A stretch of DNA of 52,435 bases from Corallococcus sicarius (GTDB lineage: Bacteria > Myxococcota > Myxococcia > Myxococcales > Myxococcaceae). Shown piece after piece: positions 28,889 through 36,690 of the stretch (position 1 is its first letter; every line of letters starts with the position of its first letter). Where the stretch lies: positions 1 to 52,435 of the forward strand of contig NZ_RAWG01000028.1 of assembly GCF_003611735.1 (NCBI RefSeq), given 5' to 3'. The position numbers and the translations under genes are program-made. Under the pieces are notes generated by a model. That model worked only from the letters and a program-made list of their open reading frames with translations. It did no database searches and was not told where the DNA came from.

Positions 28889-30103
28889 ATGGACTTCCAG
28901 GCGCGACTCGAGGCGCTCACGCACCAGCTCCAGCCCTGGTCCCCGCTCTGGTCCCGCTCCATCCTCCAGGGCTGGCCCGGGTCCGGCGCCGCCTGGCCCG
29001 AGGACTGGCGGGCCTATGCCCGGTCGCTCGATGAAGCGGGCGAGCGGAGCCTGGACCAGGGGACGCTCGTGGGCGCCCCGCCTCCGTCCCTGGGCGCGCT
29101 CCTGGGCGCGCTCCAGGAGCTGACGGCGCTGCCCTGGCACGAGGGCCTTCACGCGCTGACGGTCGCGGAGACGCAGGGACTCAGCGTCAAGAAGACCCAC
29201 GAGCTCGAGCGGGTGCTCGCCCTGCTCGCGCCAAGAACGCGCTTCATCCATCAGGCGGTGGATATCGGCGGCGGCATGGGACATCTCGCCCGCCTCTGCG
29301 CGCGGACGTTCGGGTGGACCTTCCACAGCATCGACCGGGACGCCGCGTTGCAGGACAAGGGCCGGCGGTGGCTGACGAGAACCGCCCCTCCGGGCGAGGA
29401 CACCCTGTGTTTCATCCAGGCCTCCGTCGAGGACGGGCCCCAACCGCGGATTGATCCGCTCTTCTCCGGCAGGGAACGGGCCTCCATCGGTCTGCACACC
29501 TGCGGGCCGCTCGCCCTCACGCAGCTGCGCAAGAGCCAGGGGGCGGGCTTCGTGCTGAACATCGGCTGCTGCTACGACAAGCTGGAGGCCCCGCGGGATT
29601 ACCCCGTCTCCCGCTTCGGGAGCGCGCATCCCCTGCCCTTCACCCCGCATGCCCTGGCGCTGACGACGCGGGGACGGCACCACAAGACCGAGGAGGAGTT
29701 CGCGCGGATGAAGCAGGTGTACGCGTGGCGCTTCGCGTTCGATCTCCTGTCGAGGCAGCGCTTTCCCGAGCGCGGCTTCGTGCGGGCAGGAGACGCGCCC
29801 CGGACGCTCTATGCCGGACGCTTCGCCGTCTACGCGCGCGACCGCCTGGAGCGCCTGGGCCTGGACGCCGGCATGACGGACGCCGAACTGGAGGCCTTCG
29901 AGGTGTCCGTTCGCGCCGAGACGCGGGAGCTCCTGCTCTGTCATCTGCTGAGGGACCGCTTCGCGAGGGCGTTGGAGGTCGTGCTCCTGCTGGATCGCGC
30001 GCTCCTCCTGGAGGAGCAGGGCTTCCAGGTCGAGATCCTCCAGCTCTTCGATCCGCGCCTGTCTCCGCGCAACCTCGCGCTCATCGCGTCACGGAGCGCT
30101 TGA
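28889..30103 (+). CDS. METTL25/RRNAD1-like methyltransferase domain protein
   Basis: 404 aa. Class I SAM methyltransferase motif I VDIGGGMGHLA (124-134). GLSVKKTHELERV (97-109) matches the MSxKKxHEV element and GLHTCGPLA with GFVLNIGCCYDKL (201-232) matches the GLHTCGDL...NVGCCY elements of eukaryotic METTL25/RRNAD1 proteins. His203, Cys205 and the Cys227-Cys228 pair are conserved in that family, whose methyl acceptors are poorly known. Bacterial members exist in myxobacteria and some other proteobacteria. A start at ATG 28889 is supported by the short gap behind the preceding gene. It ends convergently to a lipoprotein gene. Confidence 0.8.
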   Translation: MDFQARLEALTHQLQPWSPLWSRSILQGWPGSGAAWPEDWRAYARSLDEAGERSLDQGTLVGAPPPSLGALLGALQELTALPWHEGLHALTVAETQGLSVKKTHELERVLALLAPRTRFIHQAVDIGGGMGHLARLCARTFGWTFHSIDRDAALQDKGRRWLTRTAPPGEDTLCFIQASVEDGPQPRIDPLFSGRERASIGLHTCGPLALTQLRKSQGAGFVLNIGCCYDKLEAPRDYPVSRFGSAHPLPFTPHALALTTRGRHHKTEEEFARMKQVYAWRFAFDLLSRQRFPERGFVRAGDAPRTLYAGRFAVYARDRLERLGLDAGMTDAELEAFEVSVRAETRELLLCHLLRDRFARALEVVLLLDRALLLEEQGFQVEILQLFDPRLSPRNLALIASRSA

Positions 30104-30169
30104 GCACGTACGTGACGCCTCCGCATCCCAGCACCCTGCGCGTCGCGGGGCTTGACGCTCCGGTGTCCG

Positions 30170-30742
30170 CTACGGCGCCGGTTGGGCTTCAGGGTTCTGC
30201 AAGGACTCGCGCGCGCGCAGGCGCTCCTCGCGCAGCTTCGAGACCAGCGCTTGCGCCTTCCCCCGCTGTGTCTCGTCGAGGAGCGCTTCAACATCGCGGT
30301 AGGCCGCTGTCTCGTTGTCCTCGATCGCCTGGAACAGGGCCCGCTGCCGCTTCAGGGCCTCTTCGCTCAGGGGTGCGGGAGGTTGGGCGGGAGGCCTGTA
30401 CGCGGGCCGGCCCCCCAGACCCACGGGGGCGTTCCTTCCCGGCATTCCGGCTCCGGGCGAGGGACCGCCTCCTGGGACCGGTTCGGGCTGCCAGATCGCC
30501 CAGAGCTGTTCACGCAGGGGGCGGTTGGCCGCGTCGAGGGCCTCCTCCCGCTGGCCTACCTGGATCAACTGGTCGGTGGTGAGCCCCAGCTCCTGATGGC
30601 GCTCGAGCAGCAGCGCGAGCGGCGATTGGAAGAGGACCCTGGGGGGCGGAGGACGCCCTGGACGTTCCGCCGGGGACGACGAAGCGCAGGCCGTAGCAAG
30701 GCCCACCAGCAACAACCACTGCACGAGACGGCGCGGCGACAT
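30170..30742 (-). CDS. Lipoprotein with Spy/CpxP-like helical composition
   Basis: 190 aa. Excellent ribosome binding site AAGGAGGACCG before ATG 30742; lipobox GLATAC gives the acylated Cys at residue 19. Mature part: a Pro-rich linker, a helix (LALLLERHQELGLTTDQLIQVGQREEALDAANRPLREQLWAI), a Pro/Gly-rich insert, and a second helix pair (EEALKRQRALFQAIEDNETAAYRDVEALLDETQRGKAQALVSKLREERL). The pattern LTxxQxxxL with LxxEQRxxxxxL is that of LTxxQ-motif periplasmic proteins (Spy/CpxP/metal sensor group). Assignment is tentative. Confidence 0.78.
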   Translation of the reverse strand: MSPRRLVQWLLLVGLATACASSSPAERPGRPPPPRVLFQSPLALLLERHQELGLTTDQLIQVGQREEALDAANRPLREQLWAIWQPEPVPGGGPSPGAGMPGRNAPVGLGGRPAYRPPAQPPAPLSEEALKRQRALFQAIEDNETAAYRDVEALLDETQRGKAQALVSKLREERLRARESLQNPEAQPAP

Positions 30743-30807
30743 CGGTCCTCCTTGGGGCGGGAACGGCTGGCACCCGCCGTCGGGGTTGGGAAGGTTCGAC
30801 ACAGCCG

Positions 30808-31218
30808 CTACGCGGCCACGGCCTCGGTGATGCTGAGCGCGGCCGGCGTGGGGATGACGCGCGAGAGCCGCAGGCCCGCCTGGGCGAAGAGCTTGCGGAA
30901 GTCCTCCTCGGTGCGCTCCCGGCCGGGCAGCGAGGCCAGCATCATCACGTCCAGCACCTTGCCCCCGTGCGGCGCGCACCCGGGCGGGATGACGGTGTCC
31001 ACCACCTGCCGGCAGGCGCTGAAGTCATCACCGCGCGCGATGGGCCCGTTCTCCAGGTCCGACAGGCTGGACATGCCCCGGTGGAAGGTGGCGCCCGCCG
31101 CCGTGGCCAGCGCTCCGGAGAGGATGAAGCCAAAACCAGGCTCGACGAGGAGCTGCGCCGGGTGGACGGGCGGTGGGGTCATCTCCCGGTCGTACTCCCG
31201 GTCAAATCCAGACGTCAA
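30808..31218 (-). pseudogene. Truncated O-methyltransferase, C-terminal remnant
   Basis: The last 65 residues (30808 to about 31005) read VVDTVIPPGCAPHGGKVLDV, then GRERTEEDFRKLFAQAGLRL and VIPTPAALSITEAV, aligning closely with the C-terminus of the intact methyltransferase at 31325-32350 (VIPDHRTPDSSHLVDLNML, GRERTGDEFQALL, IIPTRSGTSIIEAV). The upstream part of the frame (31006-31218) has no methyltransferase motifs: the SAM site and catalytic HDWDD are missing. It is a remnant paralogue lying in inverted orientation next to its relative. Confidence 0.7.
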
Positions 31219-31324
31219 TCCACCGGGCCAGGGACGCGCCTGCTCAGCGGGCCCCCAGGCTCCGCGGCAGCGCCACCCTCTCCGGGCTTTTCTGGGCCGG
31301 ATTGAACGGGATTAAATTCCTGGC

Positions 31325-32350
31325 ATGAAGATCATCCCCGACGCGAATGCGTCTCCCACGCAGCAGCTTCATTCGGCCATCACGGGCCTCTTCATCACCC
31401 AGGTCATTGGCACCGTGGCCCGTCTGGGAATCGCGGACCTGCTCGCGGGAGGAGCCCGCGACAGTGACTCGCTGGCGGCCGAGCTCGGCGTCCATCCAGG
31501 CGCCTTGTTCCGGCTGATGCGAGCCGGCGTCACCGCCGGCATCCTCGAGGCCGTCTCCGAGCGGACCTACGCCCTGACGCCGATGGGCGAAGGGCTGCGC
31601 TCGAACGTCCCTGGCTCGCTGCGAGAGGTGGCCATCCTCCTGACCGACAAGTCGCACTGGTTGCCCTGGGGGCTGCTCTCCGAGGCGGTCCGCACGGGCA
31701 GGTCCCCGGTGCAGGCCGCCCTCGGCTCCGACATCTGGGGGCACTTCGCCCGGAATCCCGAGGAGGGGGAGCACTTCGCCCAGGCCATGGGCAATGTGTC
31801 CGGGCTGGTGGCCAGCGAACTGACGCACCACATCGACTTCGCCCCCTTCGCCCGCGTGGCGGACATCGGAGGAAGCCACGGCGAGCTGCTTGCGCAGGTG
31901 CTGCGCCCCCATCCCTCCTGCCGGGGCATCCTCTTCGACCTGCCCCAGGTCGCTGAAGGCGCGAAGACGGTGCTTCAGTCCCGGGGCCTCGCCAGCCGGG
32001 TGGACGTGGTGGCCGGGAGCTTCTTCGAGCCCGGCATTCCCTCCGCCGAAGCCTACCTGCTCAAGCACATCCTCCATGACTGGGATGATGAGGCCTCCAC
32101 CACCCTCCTGCGCCAGCTCCACGCCGCGGCCCCTCCTGGCGCCCGGCTCTTCGTGCTGGAGCTGGTGATTCCGGACCACCGGACCCCAGACTCCTCCCAC
32201 CTGGTCGACCTCAACATGCTGGTGCTCGCCGACGGGCGCGAGCGCACCGGGGACGAGTTCCAGGCGCTGCTCTCAGCGACCTCCTGGAAGGTGGAGCGCA
32301 TCATCCCCACCCGGAGCGGGACCAGCATCATCGAAGCAGTGAAGGCCTGA
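31325..32350 (+). CDS. O-methyltransferase, acetylserotonin/plant-type family
   Basis: 341 aa. N-terminal winged-helix dimerisation domain (about 10-95: ARLGIADLLAGGARDSDSLAAELGVHPGALFRLMRAGVTAGIL). SAM-binding motif VADIGGSHGELLAQVL and FDLPQVAEGAK follow. The catalytic motif LLKHILHDWDDEASTTLL holds the His general base and its Asp, and LNMLVLADGRERTGDEFQALL ends the domain. These enzymes methylate hydroxyls on aromatic or polyketide products. No biosynthetic cluster is adjacent. A decayed paralogue lies divergently upstream. Confidence 0.94.
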   Translation: MKIIPDANASPTQQLHSAITGLFITQVIGTVARLGIADLLAGGARDSDSLAAELGVHPGALFRLMRAGVTAGILEAVSERTYALTPMGEGLRSNVPGSLREVAILLTDKSHWLPWGLLSEAVRTGRSPVQAALGSDIWGHFARNPEEGEHFAQAMGNVSGLVASELTHHIDFAPFARVADIGGSHGELLAQVLRPHPSCRGILFDLPQVAEGAKTVLQSRGLASRVDVVAGSFFEPGIPSAEAYLLKHILHDWDDEASTTLLRQLHAAAPPGARLFVLELVIPDHRTPDSSHLVDLNMLVLADGRERTGDEFQALLSATSWKVERIIPTRSGTSIIEAVKA

Positions 32351-32448
32351 GCGACGGCACAACCCCAACCAGGGCCTGGACCTCATCCCCTACAACCCAT
32401 TTCCGACGGTCCGGACGTATAGGTCTACACGCCCCCCGGGTCTCGTCC

Positions 32449-34239
32449 ATGTGCCACCGCTCCCAGCCCTCCAAGCCCCCCCAGGTCGGACGCGCCCTCT
32501 TCGTGGCGCTCGCGCTCCTCGTCCCGCTCGCCACTGCGTGTGGCGACGAGACTCCCCCCGAAAAGCCCGGTTCATCCGAGACCCAGGCCGACGCGGGCGG
32601 GCCGGATGCATCCACCTGGATGCCTCCCGACGCCTCGTGTGTCGGCGCAAGGTGTGATGCGGAGCCCATCACCGAGTCGCCCGACGCGGGCGCCACGGAT
32701 GCCGGCCCCGCGGATGGCGGCGCCCCGGATGCCGGCCCCGCGGATGGCGGCCCGGAGATTCCACCGCCCCTGACCGTCGACCTGAGCGCTCCGTCCGAGC
32801 TGCTCGTGCGCAGCGACGGGTCCGCCGCCCTGCGTGTGGGCGTCAAGCGGCGCGAGGGCTTCACCGGCCCCATCACCCTCGCCCTTCGCGGCCTGCCCCC
32901 CGAGGTCTTCGTGGCCGACCGCCACGTGTCGCAGGACACGAGCGCGGCGGCGCTCGTCGTGAGTGTGTCGGAGCGCGTCGGGCCGGGGACCCGCCTCGAC
33001 GCGACGCTGGTGGCCACGGCGGACGGCCGCTCCACCTCGCGGCCGCTGCGGCTGCTGGTCTCGGGCCCCTCCTTCTCCCTGGATCCCACCTTCCCCGTGG
33101 TGCCCCTGGGCTGGACCGACACGTCACGGAGCTTCGCCGTGCAGCCGGACGGCAAGCTGCTCACGGCATACGCCATCTCCAAGGACTCCTGGCCGGGCGG
33201 CGCGAAGGGCTTCGTGCTCGAGCGCCACCACGCGGATGGCGTACCGGACCTGGCTTTCGGGATGCTCGGGACGGTGACGCACCAGCGTCCGGCGGTGCTG
33301 AGATTGCTCGCGCTCAAGCCCCTGCCCACGGGGGGGCTCCTCGTGGCGGGCACCGCTGCGGACTGCCATGACAGCAACAACGAGCCCCCCTGCACCGTCC
33401 TCGTTTCGCGCCACCTCTCCACGGGGGCGCTCGATCCGAGCTTCGGGGACGCGGGCGTCGTTTCGGCCCAGTTCACCGCCAATCCCCGCGCCCCCGTGAA
33501 GCTGCTCGCGGACGAGGCAGGCCGGGTGTCGCTGGCCGTGTCGTACTATGTGCGGACCCAGGCGGACTCGGACGTCTACGCCGTGCAGCGGTGGGAGGCG
33601 GATGGCAGGCCTGTCGCGGGGTTCGGGACGGAAGGGAAGGTGACGTTCCCGCTCCCGGCGAGCGAGCAGCGCTCCGACCATCTCAGCGAAGCCCTCCAGC
33701 AGAAGGACGGCACCATCGTCATCGCCGTCACGCTCTTCGATGGCAGCAGCTCGAACTTCCACGCGCTGGGGTTCATCCGCATGGACGGAGCGACCGGGAC
33801 GACCTCGTGGGGGGTGGATGGCAGTTACTCCCTGCATCGGACTGTCGTCGCGGACGGGCACGGCCGGTTCGTCTCGCTCCTCAGCACGGGTGCCCCCACC
33901 TATGACGTCATCGTGCAATGGTATGACCAGAACGGCTCGCGCATCTACGGCGCGGGAAGCTCCACGATGCCGGCGCGCCTGCTCGCCGTCGGCTCGGCCA
34001 ACGAGCTGTTCTTCGATGACGTGGGCACGCCCTACACGGTGGGCCGGGTTGAAGGTGGCGGAGGCCTGGCGGTGGTGCGCTTCACCCGGCAGGGGACGGT
34101 GGACCCGGGTTTTGGCACCCAGGGTCTCGTCCGGCTGGACAACCGCCTCAGCTCCTTGTCTGGCTTCACCCGCGAGCCGAATGGCTGTCTGCTCGCGCGC
34201 ACGTGGCCGGAGCCGGGACTGATCCGCATGTGGCCGTGA
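32449..34239 (+). CDS. Delta-60 repeat surface lipoprotein
   Basis: 596 aa. Signal peptide with lipobox ATAC at about 28-31, followed by a low-complexity Asp/Ala/Gly/Pro linker (about 45-105). A beta-sandwich segment (TVDLSAPSELLVRSDGSAALRVGV) precedes delta-60 type repeats: LDPSFGDAGVV, ADGRPVAGFGTEGKVTF and GTVDPGFGTQGLVRL, each with a preceding strand such as LLKPLPTGGLLVAGTA or QQKDGTIVIAVTLF. Proteins of this kind are common at the myxobacterial cell surface; their function is not established. ATG 32449 is the only start that gives the signal peptide. Confidence 0.88.
   Translation: MCHRSQPSKPPQVGRALFVALALLVPLATACGDETPPEKPGSSETQADAGGPDASTWMPPDASCVGARCDAEPITESPDAGATDAGPADGGAPDAGPADGGPEIPPPLTVDLSAPSELLVRSDGSAALRVGVKRREGFTGPITLALRGLPPEVFVADRHVSQDTSAAALVVSVSERVGPGTRLDATLVATADGRSTSRPLRLLVSGPSFSLDPTFPVVPLGWTDTSRSFAVQPDGKLLTAYAISKDSWPGGAKGFVLERHHADGVPDLAFGMLGTVTHQRPAVLRLLALKPLPTGGLLVAGTAADCHDSNNEPPCTVLVSRHLSTGALDPSFGDAGVVSAQFTANPRAPVKLLADEAGRVSLAVSYYVRTQADSDVYAVQRWEADGRPVAGFGTEGKVTFPLPASEQRSDHLSEALQQKDGTIVIAVTLFDGSSSNFHALGFIRMDGATGTTSWGVDGSYSLHRTVVADGHGRFVSLLSTGAPTYDVIVQWYDQNGSRIYGAGSSTMPARLLAVGSANELFFDDVGTPYTVGRVEGGGGLAVVRFTRQGTVDPGFGTQGLVRLDNRLSSLSGFTREPNGCLLARTWPEPGLIRMWP
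32698..32755 (+). repeat. 30-bp tandem duplication inside lipoprotein linker
   Basis: Two adjacent near-identical copies of a 30-base unit that starts GATGCCGGCCCCGCGGATGG (32698 and 32728). It encodes DAGPADGG twice in the linker of the delta-60 lipoprotein, so length variation here would stay in frame. Confidence 0.75.
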
Positions 34240-34317
34240 GAGGCCCTGGGAATCCACACATCGGAAGTGGCGAATGATTGCGAGTCCGATGCCAGGCCGG
34301 CCAACAAAGGCGGACGT

Positions 34318-34689
34318 ATGTCTCGATTGGGAATGCTTCTGGTGGGTGCGCTGGCCCTGGGTCTGACCGCGTGCGGGGGCCCCGAGCAGGCGGAGGACAG
34401 CACCGAGCCCCAGATGGCGTCGGCGCAGCAGGAGCTGACGCAGTACTGTGGCCTGAACTGCCCGAGCGGCCAGCACCCGACCACCTACCTGTGCAGCAGC
34501 TCGTGTGGCAGCTTCTGCACCAACATCAACAACGCGGTCCAGTGCGACAACAACACGGGCTCGTCCTTCACCTCGTGCGGCACGACCTGCCCGTCGCCGT
34601 ACCGGGTCACCAGCACCTACGGCTCCTACCTCTGCAGCAAGACCATTCCGTACCTGAGCGGCAACAACACGGTCATCTGCAGTCTGTGA
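34318..34689 (+). CDS. Small lipoprotein with duplicated Cys-rich module
   Basis: 123 aa. ATG at 34318 behind AAAGG; signal MSRLGMLLVGALALGLTAC with lipobox, Cys19. The mature part has ten further Cys residues. Two modules can be aligned: CGLNCPSGQHPTTYLCSSSC, which continues to NNAVQC, and CGTTCPSPYRVTSTYGSYLC, which continues to NNTVIC. Both share CGxxCP, YLCS and N-x-V-x-C, so the domain seems to have arisen by tandem duplication. The second copy lacks the two Cys of SSCGSFC. Exported, disulfide-bonded and surface-held; no family recognised. A very strong terminator follows. Confidence 0.85.
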   Translation: MSRLGMLLVGALALGLTACGGPEQAEDSTEPQMASAQQELTQYCGLNCPSGQHPTTYLCSSSCGSFCTNINNAVQCDNNTGSSFTSCGTTCPSPYRVTSTYGSYLCSKTIPYLSGNNTVICSL

Positions 34690-34728
34690 TCGACCGCGTC
34701 TGAGGCGGACAAGGCCTCACCTCGAAAA

Positions 34729-34772
34729 TGGCGGTGGACTGGCGGCTCGCGAGCGTCGCCAGTCCACCGCCA
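34729..34772 (+). terminator. Strong terminator hairpin
   Basis: TGGCGGTGGACTGGCG (34729-34744) and CGCCAGTCCACCGCCA (34757-34772) pair perfectly over 16 bp; the 12-base loop itself contains the palindrome GCTCGCGAGC. AAAA precedes and a T-containing tail (TTCGTCTGTCTTTG) follows, so it can act in both directions. Confidence 0.85.
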
Positions 34773-34881
34773 TGGGATTCGTCTGTCTTTGCGTGTCGCG
34801 GCCCCATGTGAGTCACGGCCCGCCGCGCGGATGGGGCTCGTGGCATTCTGAGGGCCAGGCACAGGGTCTCGGGTGATTTCC

Positions 34882-35382
34882 ATGAGCGACACGGCAGAAA
34901 TCCGCATCCGCCCCGTCCAGGACTCGGACGGGCTGGCCCTCGAGGACATTCGCCGCGCGGCCTTCGAGCCCGTGTTCGCATCGTTCCGCGCGCTCCTGGG
35001 CGACGAGCTCTACGAGCTTGCGCAGGCGAAGGAGGACGCGGGCCAGGCCGACATGCTTCGTGGGCTCGTCGCGCCCGGCTCCGGCTGGGAGGTGTTCGTG
35101 GCAGAGCTCAACGCAAAGGTGATCGGCTTCGTCGCGGTGAAAGTCAACGCGGAGACCCTCATCGGCGAGATTGGCTTGAACGCTGTCCATCCTGCTCACG
35201 CCGGACATGGGACCGGGACGGCGCTCTACATGCACGCGCTCGGCCACATGAAGCGCGCGGGCGCTCGGGTCGCAACCGTGGCGACCGGTGGCGATGCGAG
35301 TCACGCAGCGGCGCGGCGAGCCTATGAGAAGGCTGGCTTCCAAGCTGCCATTCCAAGCGTGTGGCTCTGCCGCTTGCTGTAG
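34882..35382 (+). CDS. GNAT family N-acetyltransferase
   Basis: 166 aa. IRPVQDSDGLALEDIRRAAF is the N-terminal strand and helix. EVFVAELNAKVIGFVAVKVNAETLIGEIGLNAVHPAHAGHGTGTALYMHAL contains the beta4 strand and the acetyl-CoA-binding loop in the form HAGHGTGTAL (usual R/QxxGxG/A with His for Arg). ARRAYEKAGFQ is the C-terminal motif. Substrate unknown. ATG at 34882 was preferred to the GTG three codons earlier because of the spacing to GGGTGA. No partner gene. Confidence 0.9.
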   Translation: MSDTAEIRIRPVQDSDGLALEDIRRAAFEPVFASFRALLGDELYELAQAKEDAGQADMLRGLVAPGSGWEVFVAELNAKVIGFVAVKVNAETLIGEIGLNAVHPAHAGHGTGTALYMHALGHMKRAGARVATVATGGDASHAAARRAYEKAGFQAAIPSVWLCRLL

Positions 35383-35520
35383 CCCTCTCGACAGGACCGG
35401 TAAGGGGCTATCGGGCCTTGCACCGCTTCCTTCAGGCCGCTGCCATGAAGCTGCCGTAGCGCACGCGGTACATGAAGCGTGTGGCGAGGGCTGGTCCCCG
35501 GGTTGCGGTGAGGCCTGGCC

Positions 35521-36007
35521 ATGTCCGCCCAGGCCGCCACCTCCAGCGCCGCGTCCACCTCCAGCGCGCCCTCCATCGCGCCACCCGAGGCCCTCACGCA
35601 GGGGGTGCTCGACAGCAACGCCGCCGTGCCGCAGGTCGACGCGGCGGTGGCCGCGCTGATCTCCCTGAGCGTGCCTTCCAGCACCCAGGTCCCCAGCCTC
35701 TCCTCGGACGTGGACAAGGCGCGCGCGGACGCGTCGCTGTGGACCACGACCTACCGTCCCCTGGTGTTGTCCACGCTCGCGGGCGTGGCCGCGTTCGGGC
35801 AGACCTTCGACACGGCCTACGCGCAGCTTCAGCCCCTCTCCGTGCGGCTGGCCGCAGGTGACTCCAGCGCCATCGCCCCCTTTCGCGCCCGCCCTGAGCG
35901 GAAACAAGGCGGGGTGACAATTCCTGCTCGACGAGTGCACGGGCTGGCAGCGGGTGGGATTGTTCCCCGTGCTGCTCCTCCAGCCGACGACGGGCGTCGC
36001 CGCCTGA
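35521..36007 (+). pseudogene. Broken gene, helical secreted/toxin-like protein remnant
   Basis: Residues from MSAQAATSSAASTSSAPSIA to VRLAAGDSSAIAPF (35521 to about 35885) read as a coherent helical protein with VDKARADASLWTTTYRPLVL and TFDTAYAQLQPL. Thereafter another frame continues (ALSGNKA, a TGA, then QFLLDECTGWQRVGLFPVLL) to TGA 36005-36007. At least one frameshift and an internal stop are needed. The helix pattern around W-x-x-x-Y-R-P recalls HBL/NHE-type alpha pore-forming proteins found in myxobacteria; that resemblance is weak. The 138 bases upstream have no gene. Confidence 0.5.
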
Positions 36008-36188
36008 GGTCCGACTCAACGGCCTCCTGCCCCGCGTCGTCGGGGCAGGGGGCGGGCCCCTGACCACTGCGTGACACCTGCCCCGTGGGCCAGCGTTCCC
36101 CACTGGAGGCGCCGGCTAGGGTGCCTTCGCTCGGAGCCGGGCCGCCGGCTGTCGCCGGGAGGCACGCGGCTCCCGGGGGAGGTCTTCC

Positions 36189-36602
36189 GTGTCCGTGCTC
36201 TCGGATTTCAAGCAGTTCGCGCTGAAGGGCAACGTGGTGGACCTGGCGGTGGCGGTGGTCATCGGCAATGCGTTCACCGCCATCGTCAACGCCGTGGTGG
36301 CGGACCTGGTGATGCCGGTGGTGGGGCTGGTGCTGCCGGGAGGGGACTGGCGCGAGGTCACCGTCACGCCGCTGCAACTGCGCATCGGACACCTGATGGG
36401 CGCGGTGCTGGACTTCCTCATCATCGCCCTGGTGCTGTTCCTCGTGGTGGTGAAGATGAGCAAGCTGTGGAGTCGTAAGGAGGCACCGCCTCCGCCCTCG
36501 ACGCGGGTCTGCCCGGAGTGCCGGGAGACCATCCCCCTGGAGGCGCGGCGCTGTCGGGCGTGTACGTCCGCGCTGGAGCCCCTGGCGTCCCCCTCCGCCT
36601 GA
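36189..36602 (+). CDS. mscL: Large-conductance mechanosensitive channel MscL with C-terminal zinc ribbon
   Basis: 137 aa, GTG start at 36189 behind GGGAGG. FKQFALKGNVVDLAVAVVIGNAFTAIVNAVVADLVMPVVG is the N-terminal amphipathic helix and the pore-lining TM1 of MscL; TM2 is IGHLMGAVLDFLIIALVLFLVVVKMSKL. The channel opens on membrane tension and releases solutes during osmotic downshock. In place of the usual C-terminal helical bundle (LLxEIRDLL) the protein has a Pro linker and a zinc ribbon: Cys108-x2-Cys111-x10-Cys122-x2-Cys125 (CPECRETIPLEARRCRAC). The periplasmic loop is short. Confidence 0.94.
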   Translation: MSVLSDFKQFALKGNVVDLAVAVVIGNAFTAIVNAVVADLVMPVVGLVLPGGDWREVTVTPLQLRIGHLMGAVLDFLIIALVLFLVVVKMSKLWSRKEAPPPPSTRVCPECRETIPLEARRCRACTSALEPLASPSA

Positions 36603-36625
36603 GCGTTGAGCGCCGGGAGACACGA

Positions 36626-36657
36626 CCGCCGGGCCCCCGTGTGGGAGGACCCGGCGG
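36626..36657. terminator. Hairpin between mscL and metalloprotease gene
   Basis: CCGCCGGG (36626-36633) pairs with CCCGGCGG (36650-36657) with a 16-base loop, in the 88-base gap between two convergent genes. Suitable for both directions. Confidence 0.65.
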
Positions 36658-36690
36658 CGGAGTGCAACGCTTCAGCAGGGACGGCGGGGA

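Noticed and set aside
26458-28962. 834-codon minus-strand frame
   Set aside because: It lies antisense to the DHFR-like and serine hydrolase genes, whose motifs are complete.
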